DNA from: Brachypterus glaber
Taxonomy: Eukaryota > Arthropoda > Insecta > Coleoptera > Kateretidae
Direction of reading: 5' to 3'
NCBI GenBank assembly: GCA_958510825.1
Contig: OY294046.1
Span: 52,539,664 to 52,603,663, forward strand
Length of the DNA: 64,000 nt
The notes beneath the pieces were generated by a model. It did no database searches, was not told the origin of the DNA, and saw nothing but the letters and a program-made list of their open reading frames with translations. This document shows, piece by piece, positions 32,522 through 44,040 of this stretch. The number at the start of each line of letters is the position of its first letter. Within the stretch, counting starts at the first letter, position 1. Position numbers and translations under genes: made by a program.

Positions 32522-33047
32522 TTTTCTATTTTGCAACTCTTATAAGCTCATAATCACACGCATTGTGTGTGTTCTTATATATAAGAGGTTTGTACTTTTT
32601 TTCTTTTGGGTTGGCAATACAGGACAAAGGACAATTGCTTGGCGTTTTCCGTGCAAATGTCAACCCCGCTTTTTTTTAGTTTTCTACGAAATTGTGTTTT
32701 AAGTTAATTTTTACCATGTTAAAATTGTGGCTTGGTTACTTTCAGTGAAAAAGAGGAGCGTTAACTATAAAATATATCAAAATATCGTTTGTTTATGAAT
32801 TTCAAACATAGCGAAAATTATAATGCCAACCCAAAACAAAAATCTCTAAATCGGTCAATTTAAATTTGTTTTTTTTTTTAATTTTAGAACAAAATAGAAA
32901 AAATAGTATAAAGCACTCGTTTCATAGCACGTTTTTAGCGCACTAGTATTTAGAATACTCGCCGCAAGCGGCTCGTTTTGTAAACTTGTACTCGTGCGCT
33001 AAAAACGGGTGTTTTGAAACTAGTACTTTAATATACTATAATAATAG
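32522..33047 (+). mobile_element. Compound double-palindrome element (family N, copy 1)
   Basis: Two abutting palindromic modules. The first (32522-32904) is bounded by TTTTTCTATTTTGCAACTC and its rough inverse, and has an inner pair TTTGGGTTGGCAATAC / ATGCCAACCCAAA. The second (32905-33047) is a hairpin pairing CACTCGTTTCATAGCACG and TTTTTAGCGCAC with inverse copies. The same two modules in the same order occur, inverted, at 41736-42227, so they move or duplicate as one unit. Confidence 0.65.
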
Positions 33048-33117
33048 GTTTTTTCAAACAAAAATTATATTTTTTTTACGATGATTAATTTAAGCACATG
33101 GTACACAGAAAAAAAAT

Positions 33118-33655
33118 TCCTTAAACGAAGGACACGTGTCTTTCGATATGTTCAAAGCCATATTCTATTGTTTCAAGGCTAGCATTTATTTGAACCAAAG
33201 TTAATGTTTCGAATGAAGAGCCCATGGTTTTGTAGATCATTGACTTTGGTTTGAAGAAATGGTACTCGGAAACAAGAGGGTACAATATTTTTAAAACTAA
33301 AATAAAAGAGTATTTACTCAAAAAAGGCATTTAAAAGCTTTAACCAATATCTAGTCAATGATTTCGGGGATCTGTAAAAATTGTTCTTATTTTATTTTAC
33401 TTTAGGCTTTTAATATTAATTATTTTTAATTATGTGATATTCTATGTTATTAATTAATTAATTAATTTATTTATCTGATTCAATTTTGTGTGAATCAATA
33501 TTTTTCAATATTTTATGAAAGTTCTATTATTCTTGACGTATGTACAATACTTAAATGTGTTAAAACATCAAATATATTCTATTCTATTCTATTCTATTTA
33601 AGAGAATATGTCTTTGAACATGTCGAAAGACACATGCCCTTGCTTCAAGGAATTC
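33118..33655. mobile_element. ~535-bp foldback with a (TATTC)n run
   Basis: TTCCTTAAACGAAGGACACG, TGTCTTTCGATATGTTCAAA and GCCATATTCT at the left pair with inverse copies at 33603-33652. A (TATTC)n microsatellite sits at about 33570-33596. Two short frames (33121-33330 minus, 33490-33672 plus) are the arms. Confidence 0.65.
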
Positions 33656-34197
33656 TTTTTTTCTATTTATAGTCGATCCAACATTAAAATTGATTCAACA
33701 TTACTGTAGGGGAGAGTGGGTATGTTTCGACCAGTGGGAGGATTCAACCATTTGATTTTATTTAAAAACTATTTAAATTTTGCGTGCTTCCAGTAGTACC
33801 AACTAATAAGTTTAGTATAGGCTATAGTGCCTAGTTAAAGTTTGGTCAAATTCGGAAAGGTCTAAGAAAAATTACGAAAAAATCAATTTTTTGTGAAAAT
33901 CAGGTAAGGTTTTGGTTCTACATTTTTTTATTGATATTTTTCTAGTGGTAAAATCTATTCAAAATCGGTTTTATATGATTAAACAAGTGTTTTATTGGCT
34001 TCATTTTCATGCACTGAACCTAACCTAATTCGTTTATTTTACCGGGTATCATCATATTATTTAAAATATCAGCATATAGGGATGATTCGAAAATTTAAGA
34101 TAATATTAAAAATCCAATCAGTTTTTTAGTTTTCCAATATACTTTTAATATTGGTTCGTATTTTCAGATTACCTGCTACTTACTAGGTAGTTTTGTA

Positions 34198-34755
34198 TTG
34201 TTTTTTTTTTTTATATTAGTTAAATCGTTTCTGGTTCCTGTTAATTCAAAATCTTTTAATAATACTTTAAGCTTAAAATCGCTTTTTTTTGCTTATGTAA
34301 GATCTAGGCTAGAATACGCATCACTAGTTTGGTACCCCATTTATAATGTGCAAATAGATGCTTTAGAAGCAATCAACCGACGATTTTTAAAATTTTTATA
34401 TTTCAAACAAGAGGGTGTTTATCCTGAACAAGGTTTTGATCATTCTGTGTTACTCGACATATTTGGTATACTTTCTCTTTATACAAGAAGAATCAATTTT
34501 TCTTTAAGCTTTCTTTATAAGCTCCTACATAATCTAATCGTTTGTCCAGAGCTTTTAACTCAAATAAATTTTAAGGTCCCCAGACTAGGATCACGCCATA
34601 GAGAAACATTTTTGTGTAACCTTAGTAGAACAAATGTTTTGTCAAAATCGCCTTTAAATATTATGTGTGATAACTATAATACCTTAATTAACTCAGTTGA
34701 CACTGATATTAATATTTGCTCATTAAACTCAATGTTATACACTACAAACCTATAA
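34198..34755 (+). pseudogene. C-terminal part of LINE reverse transcriptase
   Basis: Open for 185 codons. FFAYVRSRLEYASLVWYPIY (residues 30-49) is the thumb/connection motif (.Y.R..LEYAS.VW.P) of Jockey/CR1-like RTs. It is followed by INRRFLKFLY and a C-terminal region ending SLNSMLYTTNL. Palm motifs are upstream and lost. The frame opens with a TTG codon in a T-rich run that is likely target DNA, so the true LINE part starts nearer 34240. It is distinct in sequence from the LINE at 28395. Confidence 0.75.
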
Positions 34756-34877
34756 TAGGTCACATTAGTGTATTTTTCTTTTTTTTATATGTATTTATTA
34801 ATAGCTATATAATATGATATATTATGTATATTGAATATTTTACCCTGTAAATGGATTATTCTCTTGGGTGAATAAAG

Positions 34878-34908
<31 letters not shown>

Positions 34909-34909
34909 G
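34215..34909 (+). mobile_element. 5'-truncated LINE with (ATT)n tail, nested in a TIR element
   Basis: Holds the end of an RT frame, a ~130-bp 3' UTR and AATAAAG followed by (ATT)n at 34876-34908. It lies wholly between the inverted repeats at 33707 and 35285, so it inserted after that element. Confidence 0.7.
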
Positions 34910-35285
34910 TCTAATATTATTTGTTCATGTTCTAGTTATTTTTAATAAAACATTAATAATTTTTGGTTCATTTTAATGTTGGTTTATATTTTTATAACTA
35001 TATTAGAACTATATTATAAAATTTTAATAATAAATTTTAAATATCTTAATAAAATTTATAATTTTATTCACCCTAGAGGGATGTTTCAACCAAATGTAAC
35101 TATTTTTATTTTAATTTATAAAACTAATTATTCTTTAAATTAATACAACTTATACTATATGTATTATTTAATAGAAAACATATTAAACTATAGATTGGTA
35201 TAAAAAAATTAAATAAAATAATTTATTAAATATTTTATAAAACGATTTAAAAATTAAGAGGTCGAAACATTCCCACTCACCCCTA

Positions 35286-36478
35286 TGCTTTATTTAACCA
35301 TATAATGTTAATTTAACCATTCATTGTAAAAAATAAATATGCAATTACACTTAATTCTGTACGTAAATGTGAATTCAATCCGCCAATTTTTTCATGTTGT
35401 GGCGCCACTTGTCTGATACTCATAATACACGCAATATAGTTGCACATCTATTTTTGGTTCAATCTGTGATTGTCATTCCTAACCTTACAATGTTATAGTT
35501 TTTATTTGTTTAACTTATTTATTTATTTATTGGTAAGAATTGTTTTTTAAACCTTTAATATTTATTTATGTATCCTTTTTCTAAAATACTACTTTAATTT
35601 TTAGTCTGATGATGTAGCTTTATGCTTACGAAACTGCAGTCACAAATATTTTAATAACAATTGTGAAGTCTGATTATATGTATCCCTTATTTTATTTTAT
35701 ATATTATAACTTCACTATAAGAAGCGTAACATTAAAAATGGACAGTTTTCCAGAATGGATAAATATTTATTTATTAAACCTACTCCGATTTTTACCAAAA
35801 ACAGTCCCAGCCTAGAAGTTTGGATAAAAACCATACTAACCAAATTTAAAGTCTCAAACTCAAAGCGTTTTCGAGTTATTGTGGTTAAAATTTCCCTCAC
35901 TGACAGACCGAGAAACAGAATTTTTTGACGGAAATTATGTTTTTGAACGTCAAAAAACGTAAAAAATTCAATAAAAACATTTTTTTTTACTAACGCAAGA
36001 CTTACATCGAGGAAGTAATTCAAACAAAAATAAACTTCCCCATAATATTCTAGGTAGGTAGGTAGTATTCAAAAGACAAACAAATAAAAAAAATTAAAAA
36101 AAGATATTATTAAGTTTGTCGTGTTTTCATTTTATCGTGTTATTAGTTTTGTTTGTCTCTGATAGCCCCCGGTAAAGTGAAAAAATATTCCTGGTCTTTC
36201 TATTTTCATCTCAGCGACTGTAAAGTTAGATGTAAAGAGTATCTTGCAGGCCTGGGGCTGTAAAAACAAGTCAACAATGTCCTTATGTCATTACTGGGAT
36301 AAAATCTAACGTTCGTTGCAGGCCAACGTTTTATATGTGTTTTACAGATTACAATGTTTTCAATTTTGTTGCTTTCATTGTAATATTAACTAAGTTTATG
36401 TTCAATAGCTTTAATCTTAAACACTTAAAAAGTCCAAACCAATAAAAAATATTTTATTTTGGAAAAAAATTAATATAC
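35286..36478. other. Sequence without recognised gene
   Basis: A 102-residue minus-strand frame (35715-36023) has no known motif and overlaps text of repeat character (GACAGACCGAGAAACAG). Around 35605-35640, GTCTGATGATGTAGCTTTAT followed by GCTTACGAAACTGC recalls 3' ends of retroelements, without proof. Confidence 0.35.
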
Positions 36479-37645
36479 ACGGTGTATTTGAAATAGCGTC
36501 GGAAATTTTAACAGATGATTCTACATTATAAAATATGACAAAAAGTTCCTATAAACATATGTCTAAAAATGCGTCATAAGGGAGCTACGCCCCTTTGAAA
36601 GTGGCTAAAAAAATCGGTTTTTATTTAATAACTCAGGAACCCTTTGAGATATATCAACGAGGTTTTGCATGTCAACTAATCCTACCAAGGCCCGTTTTTA
36701 TGTGTTATTTTCATGTACTTATTTCAACCAGGGGTGTGCGAAACAGGAGGGGCTTTTTCAGTTTTTTGTCCCAAACTTTTTTCTGTGTAACTTTTTTGCA
36801 GTTTTATTTTTGAAATATGATTCCTAAAATACATAAAAAAGGTACTCCTGTTCTAATACTGTAGGATTAACCGTTTTCGAGAAAAATTCATTTGAAGGTG
36901 AAATTCCACGGTTCGAGGACGAAAAATTAAATACTAAAAAGTTGAAAATCAAAATTTTAATGATGCAGAGCTAATGTACATCAAAAACTAAGAAAAAAAC
37001 CTCATATACAGGTACTTCCAAAAATCAATTCTAATGGAGCTATGGTCTCCTAAATATGCACCATTTTTAAAGGGCTATGGTAGCTTTAAAAGCGTTTTTC
37101 GACCTACATGTATGGAAACTTTTTTTCTTAGTTTTTGATGTAGAATAACATTACATCATTAAAATTTTGGTTTTCGAAATTTTAGTATTTAATTTTTCGT
37201 CCTCGAACCGTGAAATTTCACCTTCAAATGAACTTTTCTCGAAAACGGTTAATCCTACAGTAATACAACAAGAGTACCTTTTTTATGTATTTTTACTTGA
37301 GGAATCATATTTCAAAAATAAAATTGCAAAAAAGTTACATAGAAAAAGTTTGGGACAAAAAGCTGATAAGGCCCCCCCGTTTCGCACACCCCTGGTTTAA
37401 ATAAGTACGTGAAAATGACATACAAAGATGGGCCTTATTAGGATTAATTCACGTGCAAAACCTCGTTAACATATCTCAAAGGGTTCCTGAGTTATTAAAT
37501 AAAAACCGATGTTTTTAGCCAATTTCAAAGGGGCGTAGCTCCCTTATGACGCATTTTTAGACATATGTTTATAGGAACTTTTTGTCATATTTTATCATGT
37601 AGAATCACCTGTTAAAATTTCCTACCCCATTTCAAATACACCCTG
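36479..37645. mobile_element. ~1.17-kb palindrome (family G2, copy 1)
   Basis: CACGGTGTATTTGAAATAGC at the left is inverse to CATTTCAAATACACCCTG at the right. The arms continue with near-identity through ATATGACAAAAAGTTCCTAT, TGCGTCATAAGGGAGCTACG, ATAACTCAGGAACCCTTTGA, CAGGGGTGTGCGAAAC and TCCACGGTTCGAGGACGAAA to the middle. The whole element is essentially one hairpin. Open frames at 36595-36813 and 37167-37400 are arm sequence; the same peptides recur in copy 2 because the DNA is repeated. Confidence 0.85.
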
Positions 37646-38277
37646 TATATATATATATATATTTTTTTTTTTTGTAGAGCGACCCTGAAAGTAAAGTTTT
37701 TTTTTGTAATTCTTTATTTTCTCTAAAATTGTTTTATTAAACAATTTAAAATACACTGAAAAAAAGGATCCTTTGTGGTAATGAAATTAGGCGAAATGTT
37801 TCCACTCTTGAATACGTCCAACAGCTTCTTCTTTTAACATGAAAATATAATTTTTTTGCCAGGATCTTTCTGATTCTTTAACTTAAAATTCTTTGATCTT
37901 GTGTGAAATGTAATTGGTCTTGTCTCTAAATAAAATTTTTTGGGCCAAAGTATTCAAAATTATTAAATTTTTAACAATCTTAAAAAAGTCTAAGAGAAAA
38001 ATATTTCAAAAGTGACACATTTCTTGGGACAAGATAAATACTTTTGTTTGAAGATATACATCTTTTAAGCTAAAAGAATAACTGCCAAGAGTGTTGACTA
38101 CTTTGAGCCAAGAACATTTTTTTCAGTGTATGCATTTTTAAAGGTGATCCCACTTTTAACCAGACTCCCTCCCCCGTTAGTCACCTATTGATCAATCCAC
38201 ACCCCTATGTGGATGAAGTCATTCTTAAACAGCCCTTCACAGTTCTCTCACATTTTCAAAATTAACAAAAATTACAC
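37646..38277. other. (TA)n tract and unrecognised AT-rich sequence
   Basis: A short (TA)n and T run lies at 37646-37672. The rest has no frame or repeat I can support. Confidence 0.4.
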
Positions 38278-38975
38278 CGGCCCACAAAAAAAATAAGTTT
38301 AATTACTCTTAACCAGACTATAACTTTTCTATGTGAGGAGTGTTCGAACAAAAGGTAACATTTCCACTTTTTGGCTTTTTTTTTTGCAGAATTGTACGTA
38401 AATCTATGAACTACATATTCTAGTTGAATTTGGCGTACCAAACAGAAATAATTCCCCTATAAAAACCGAGTCCAAATGTTCCTTTTTTGTTTAAAAATTG
38501 TAAAAATGTTTCTGTAGTTCTAACAAAAAGTGACATTTCCCTATTTAATACTTGTTCATGTCAAATTGACAGAGAATGATAACAGTGTTTTGTGTTTGAA
38601 TAACGGAGTAAGATTATCAAAACATTTCCAATATTTACTGACAAAAGGTAACATTTCCAAATTTCAAACTCAGTTATCTCCATTAATATGAAAGTTTATA
38701 AATTGGCAAAACAGCAACTGTTAAGTAACTTTTTCAATGTATATTTCTGTTCAAACATATTTAAAAAAAATGCTTTTTATGCACTTTTAATCATATTTTA
38801 GTGATTTCTGAAGAAAAAGCAACGATGGAAATGTTACCTTTTGTTCGAACACTCCTCGTGTAATTTCGAGTATTTTAAAATATTTTTTCACTGCCAAATT
38901 TGTTTTTAGCGCAAGATTACGTACAAAAATAAAGTCTGGTAGAGTATTTGACATTTTTTATTTTTTTTGTGCCTG
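38278..38975. mobile_element. ~700-bp foldback with a 32-bp exact inverted repeat (family M)
   Basis: The outer ends CCGGCCCACAAAAAAAATAA and TTATTTTTTTTGTGCCTG pair loosely. Inside, an exact 32-bp inverted repeat stands at 38335-38366 and 38826-38857, beginning GAGGAGTGTTCGAACAAAAG. The word GGTAACATTTCC or GTGACATTTCC recurs at ~38356, ~38530, ~38648 and inversely in the right arm. Non-coding. Confidence 0.75.
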
Positions 38976-39299
38976 TTTTATCATAGATCACAGATAATTT
39001 TGGGCTATTTTTCCTTAAATTTAAAGGTCAATTGTGGCCTCTGTGGATGGCGATACTATCGCCGAGATAGGTAACATAATAACTAATACGGCCCCTCAAA
39101 TTTAACTTTTTTTCTGCTTCATGGAAGAGAATATATGATTTTGGTTAACTTGAGAATGCTGATTTCGAATCTGACTTTAGTTTTTTTTCATCACGTCAGA
39201 ATTTTGCGCAAATGAAAAAATAGTAAAACAAAAATTTATAAATATTTTTGAATATATGGCAGGAAAGAGAAGTTTAAACGCTTTACAATGATTTATTAC
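38976..39299. other. Nothing recognised
   Basis: A short imperfect hairpin (GATACTATCGCCGAGATAGG) lies near 39049-39068. No gene. Confidence 0.35.
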
Positions 39300-39917
39300 A
39301 TAAGTTTTATTATAATTTATCAATAGGTATATTTTTACTTACACCACGCTATCTAATTTTTTTTTAAATTACCGAAAAAAAATTCTGATTTAAAAAGTTA
39401 TAGGCAAAACATTATACAGTGCGGTCCAAAAATCACCCCCCCCACTCCTTTTAACTTTTGAACGAGTTAAGATATCGACTTCAAATTTAGAACTCTTAAA
39501 TAAGACAACTTAAACTATCTTTTAGTATATATTTGATATTTTCAGCTCTTAAAATATGGGCAGGGGGGCATGGAGGGACATTTTTTTTAAACGGAAAGGG
39601 GGGTCTTAGGGGATACATCATTTTAAAGCTTATAAAATTCTCTATTTAAACTAATATTTTTAAATTTTTTAAAAATGTTTTTTAAGGTTTTAATTTTTCA
39701 ATTTTTTGTGCTAAAAAATTCGATTTTTTAAGTTTTTTTTAATAAATTTTTATTTATGTCAACTAAAATTAGTTTAAAAATAAAATTAACATTTTTTTAT
39801 GATAAGTTTTATTATAATTTATCAATAGGTATATTTTTACTTACACCACGCTATCTACTTTTTTTTAAATTACCAAAAAAACGTTCTGATTTAAAAAGTT
39901 ATAGGCAAAACATTATA
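39300..39917 (+). repeat. ~115-bp direct repeats flanking a family-F half element
   Basis: TAAGTTTTATTATAATTTAT through GTTATAGGCAAAACATTATA at 39301-39414 recurs at 39803-39917 (period 502 bp) with few changes. Between them, 39415-39800 is one arm and part of the centre of family F, beginning CAGTGCGGTCCAAAAATCAC. A 115-bp duplication is too long for an ordinary target site, so a tandem duplication or unequal repair is likelier. Confidence 0.7.
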
Positions 39918-39936
39918 TATTAGATACTCAATTATA

Positions 39937-40585
<649 letters not shown>

Positions 40586-40659
40586 GGTTTAATAAAAAAT
40601 ACATATTCATAGATGGCGCTGTGACAGAAAGGGATATAATATTGAATTTAATATATTCA

Positions 40660-41270
40660 GCGTGATTCAGAAATAAGTTACAATATTTTAAGGGACGATT
40701 CTAGAACCAAAAATATCTAAAAAAGTTCCTATAAAGGTCGGTCCGGAAATGAGCCCTAAGGTAGCTACGACCCTCCTAAGGGTACATCTGAAAAGTATTT
40801 TTTATTTAATATCTCTGGAACCACAGCAACAAATTTTTGCACGTGCCTTAACATTGTTAAAGGTTATCATTTTATATAATTTTTATTTCGTAATTTAAAA
40901 CAGGGGCGTTTAATAATAAATTGTATTTATTTACCAATATTTGATCCAAAATGAATAGATTTAGTAACTTTAAAAGCTGAAACAAAATTTTATTTAAAAA
41001 ATGACAAAAGCTGTCGAAATTTGACAAAAACTTATGGTAAGACACAGAATTTAATGGAAAATCCAAATAAGTAAAAATATATAGGGTGTTCCATTTAAAA
41101 ATCAAAAGTAGGGGTCGTTTCCAGTTAAACCGGAAATTAAAAAAATGCATTATATGATATAATTCAAAATATGGTCTTATAGACACCCTGTAAATTTTAT
41201 TCTTTTATCTCTAAGAATAAAAAAGTTATAGGGGCGATCCACCTTTGAAAAACACCCGGTATAATTAATT
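40660..41270. repeat. Diverged foldback-family arms
   Basis: 40665-40860 resembles the left arm of 42805-43430 (ATTCAGAAATAAGTTACAA, AAAAGTTCCTATAAAGGT, CCGGAAATGAGCCCTAAGG). 41075-41265 resembles family E (ATAGGGTGTTCCATTTAAAA, GGAAACGACC-type words). The two arms do not pair well, so this is a mosaic of truncated elements. The 104-residue minus-strand frame is not supported. Confidence 0.45.
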
Positions 41271-41735
41271 CTTTACAATGGGTTATGTAATTAATCATTA
41301 TAGAGGGATAAATACTCTTTTCAACCTTGCAATAAAATATTTTTCAAATTCATTTTAAACCTTTATTTTTTTAATTGCGCAAAATCATGACGTGATGGGA
41401 AAAAAACTAAGTACAGCATCGAAATCAGTAAAGTCGAATTACCCAAAACTACATATTTGCACGAATGAAGCAGGACCTTCCAGTACTGTGTAATTGGACA
41501 ATATCCAACTGATATCATTAAACTATAACCTTTAAAATACCATTTAATTGCTTTGATTCGAAAATACATTATCGGTAATACACTGAAAATAATTTTGCAC
41601 CGATGAACACTTTATTGTATCAATGCTTAAAATTCCTTGCCTTTATGCATAAATTCATTATAACACCGATTTTTTTTTGTTAAATAAATTTGACATTAAG
41701 ACATTAAGAAAGTCCAAACCAATTTTAAGCATAGA
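41271..41735. other. AT-rich sequence, nothing recognised
   Basis: A 68-residue minus-strand frame (41363-41569) has no motif. No repeat was identified. Confidence 0.35.
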
Positions 41736-42227
41736 TATAATAATAGTATATTAAAGTACTAGTTTCATAACATACGTTTTTAGCGCACGAGTACTAGTTT
41801 AGATAACGAGCCACTTGCGGCGAATTTTCTAAAGTGCTAGTGCTCTAAAAACGTGTTATGAAACGAGTGCTTTATACAATTTTTTCTATTTTGCTCTAAA
41901 ATTAAAAAAACTTACATTTAAATTGATGACTAATTTTGGGATTTTTGTTTTGGGTTGGCATTACAGTTTACACTATGTTTAAAATTCTAAGAACAAATGA
42001 TATTTTGATATATTTTACAGTCATCTCTTCTTTTTTCACTGCAATTAACCACTCCACAAATTTAATTAAACTTTAAATCGACATTGACATTTGCACGCAA
42101 AACGTCAAGAGATAGGCTTTTGTATGTTGCCAACCCAACAGAAAAAAAAAGTAGAGACCTCTTATGGGCCTATAAGAACACGCAAAATGCGTGTGATTGT
42201 GAGCTTATAAGAGACGCAAAATAGAAA
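41736..42227 (-). mobile_element. Compound double-palindrome element (family N, copy 2)
   Basis: Inverse copy of 32522-33047. The hairpin module is at 41736-41884 (TACGTTTTTAGCGCACGAG paired with CTAAAAACGTGTTATGAAAC). The module with TTTTGGGTTGGCATTACAG / TTGCCAACCCAACAG and AGCTTATAAGAGACGCAAAA is at 41885-42227. Divergence from copy 1 is moderate. Confidence 0.65.
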
Positions 42228-42263
42228 AAAAATTTATTGTCACAATTAAAAACGTACATCGCG

Positions 42264-42285
42264 TTGCATCGGTACACCGATGCAA
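42264..42285. repeat. 22-bp hairpin
   Basis: TTGCATCGGT-AC-ACCGATGCAA: exact 10-bp arms. Confidence 0.7.
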
Positions 42286-42804
42286 TAATCAATGTAATTT
42301 TTTTGATATGACGTTTATTTTTATTGACGTCAATTTTTGGTTCAGCGTATATACCATAATATAAAATAGTATAGTTATTGCAAAACTAGTATGAAAAGTG
42401 ACATTCATCTAAGGTAAAATATAGATTAACAAATTTCTGGAATAAGAATCTATCAAAACACCTTATTTTTATGCAAAAAGCATATTCGCCATATAATTTA
42501 CAGTAATGATAAGTTTGTTAGCAATACCTTTTCAGGCGCGCTTATATGCAGCTCTTTATGTCGCGTCCTGATAAAATGTGCATGCACTGACCGGTTTTCA
42601 ATATATTATTTTAAATAAAAAACATTTTTTTTACAAAAAAAAAACAAACAGACGCCAAACCAACGTTAACGCAAACCAAGGCCCTCTCATTTAAAAAAAA
42701 AAACACCAAACAACAAAAAACCAAAACAAACTCCGGCACGGAGAGCTGCAATTAGGCGCTTGTTTCCTTTTCAGCCATAAATATTTTTTCAATAATAAAT
42801 ATAT
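42286..42804. other. Nothing recognised
   Basis: AT-rich with A runs near 42630-42710. No frame. Confidence 0.35.
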
Positions 42805-43430
42805 AGGGTTATTCAGAAATAAGTTCAAGCAATTTAAGAGGTGATTCTACGTTGAAAAATATGAAAAAAAGTTCCTATAAAGGTTGATCCGGAAATGAGT
42901 TCTAAGGGCTCTTTAAAATTGTAATAAAAATAAGGTTTTTAATTAATAACTCTTGTACCCTTTAAGCTAGAGCGACGAGCTTTTGCATGTATACTAGTAT
43001 TAATAAGGGCAATAAGTTTATGTTATTTTTTTTTATTTATCCAGAGGCGTGCCTAGACGGACAAAATATGTTAGGCTTTTTTTATATAGTGTAACACTGT
43101 AGGGGCATCGGTTTAAAAATATGCATTTAAGAGGAAGCAACATTTTGTGCCACTAAAAATGTTACTTTTTAAAAGGTTATAACTCCTTTAATATTAAATT
43201 TAGGTGTTTTGGCGAAGGATACTTTTTTGCTTAGTTTTAAGTGAAGAACCGCCCTGCAGTATTAAAATTTTATTGGTGCTTTTTTTGTTCCCCATTCAAT
43301 ATGTACATCTTCGAAGGGCCGCAGCTCCCTTAGGGCTTATTACCCGACCAACCTTTATAGGAACTTCTTTCATATTTTTTAACGAGGATCACCTCTTAAA
43401 TTTCTCGAACTTATATCTGAAAAACCCTGT
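42805..43430. mobile_element. ~626-bp foldback element (family H, relative of 4776-5410)
   Basis: AGGGTTATTCAGAAATAAGT and AGAGGTGATTCTACGTTGAA pair with the inverse text ending TATATCTGAAAAACCCTG. The centre shares GAGGCGTGCCTAGACGGACA and ATTCAATATGTACATCTTCG-type phrases with 4776-5410. The 91-residue frame 43204-43479 is repeat sequence. Confidence 0.7.
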
Positions 43431-44040
43431 ACAAGCATGTAAGAAAGCAAGTTTTCAAAAGGCACTTAGTGCCATTTAGGATACTTGCTTTTGAAGAAGT
43501 CGTCTCCAATAATGTCTTAACTATTAATAACTCATTATTTTTTAAAATGAAGGTGGCAGCTTTTGATCCGACACTCCACAAATGTGGTAAAAAAAATTAA
43601 AATAATTTTCAATTCAAAATGTGCATTATGTTTCGTGTCTGGAAAATATGTTTTGTTTTAAAATATATTTTTAAATACATTATCAATAAATATTAAAAAA
43701 AATAAAACGTTAAATAAAACCTTACAAATATAATAAAGCAGAGACAAACAATTATTTCTTTTTTTGTTCCAGTATACCGATGATACAAAAGAGAAATATA
43801 AAAAACAAAGGCTGCAGAATGAGTGTACAAAACAAAAGAAATTACGTGCAATTTTGCTTTTTTTGTATATTTTAATACACATACCTGCATATAAAAGCAG
43901 AGAGACATAGAGAAACAAAAGGTTTAAAATAAACGTTTAACTTTAAATATCCTGTGAGTTTCAAGCATTTTGTCAATGTAATTTTTTGTAACACAATTTT
44001 TTTCATGTTTTTAATTTGTTGATTGAATAAAGTTATTAAA
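43431..44040. other. AT-rich sequence, nothing recognised
   Basis: Two overlapping minus-strand frames of 86 and 71 residues (43658-43918) look like low-complexity hydrophobic translations of AT-rich DNA. No motif. Confidence 0.4.

Larger units (their letters stand above)
33707..35285. mobile_element. ~1.58-kb TIR element carrying a nested LINE (family O)
   Basis: TAGGGGAGAGTGGGTATGTT followed by TCGACC at the left is inverse to GGTCGAAACATTCCCACTCA followed by CCCCTA at the right. A solo left end (TAGGGGAGAGTGGG) recurs at 56991. Removing the LINE at 34215-34909 leaves a ~0.9-kb non-coding AT-rich element. Terminal TA on both sides could be the target duplication. Confidence 0.65.

Noticed and set aside
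33707..35285. Autonomous DNA transposon with a 185-residue transposase
   Set aside because: The only frame inside is a LINE RT fragment with its own (ATT)n tail, i.e. a later insertion.
35715..36023. 102-residue minus-strand ORF as host gene
   Set aside because: No recognisable family, repeat-like surroundings and A/T-driven composition. Left unassigned.
39300..39917. Solo LTR pair of an LTR retrotransposon
   Set aside because: The 115-bp direct repeats lack TG..CA ends, a primer-binding site or gag-pol text, and the content between them is a family-F foldback arm.
43658..43918. Overlapping hydrophobic ORFs as a membrane protein
   Set aside because: Two frames of the same AT-rich stretch give similar-looking hydrophobic text; no motif and no codon bias.
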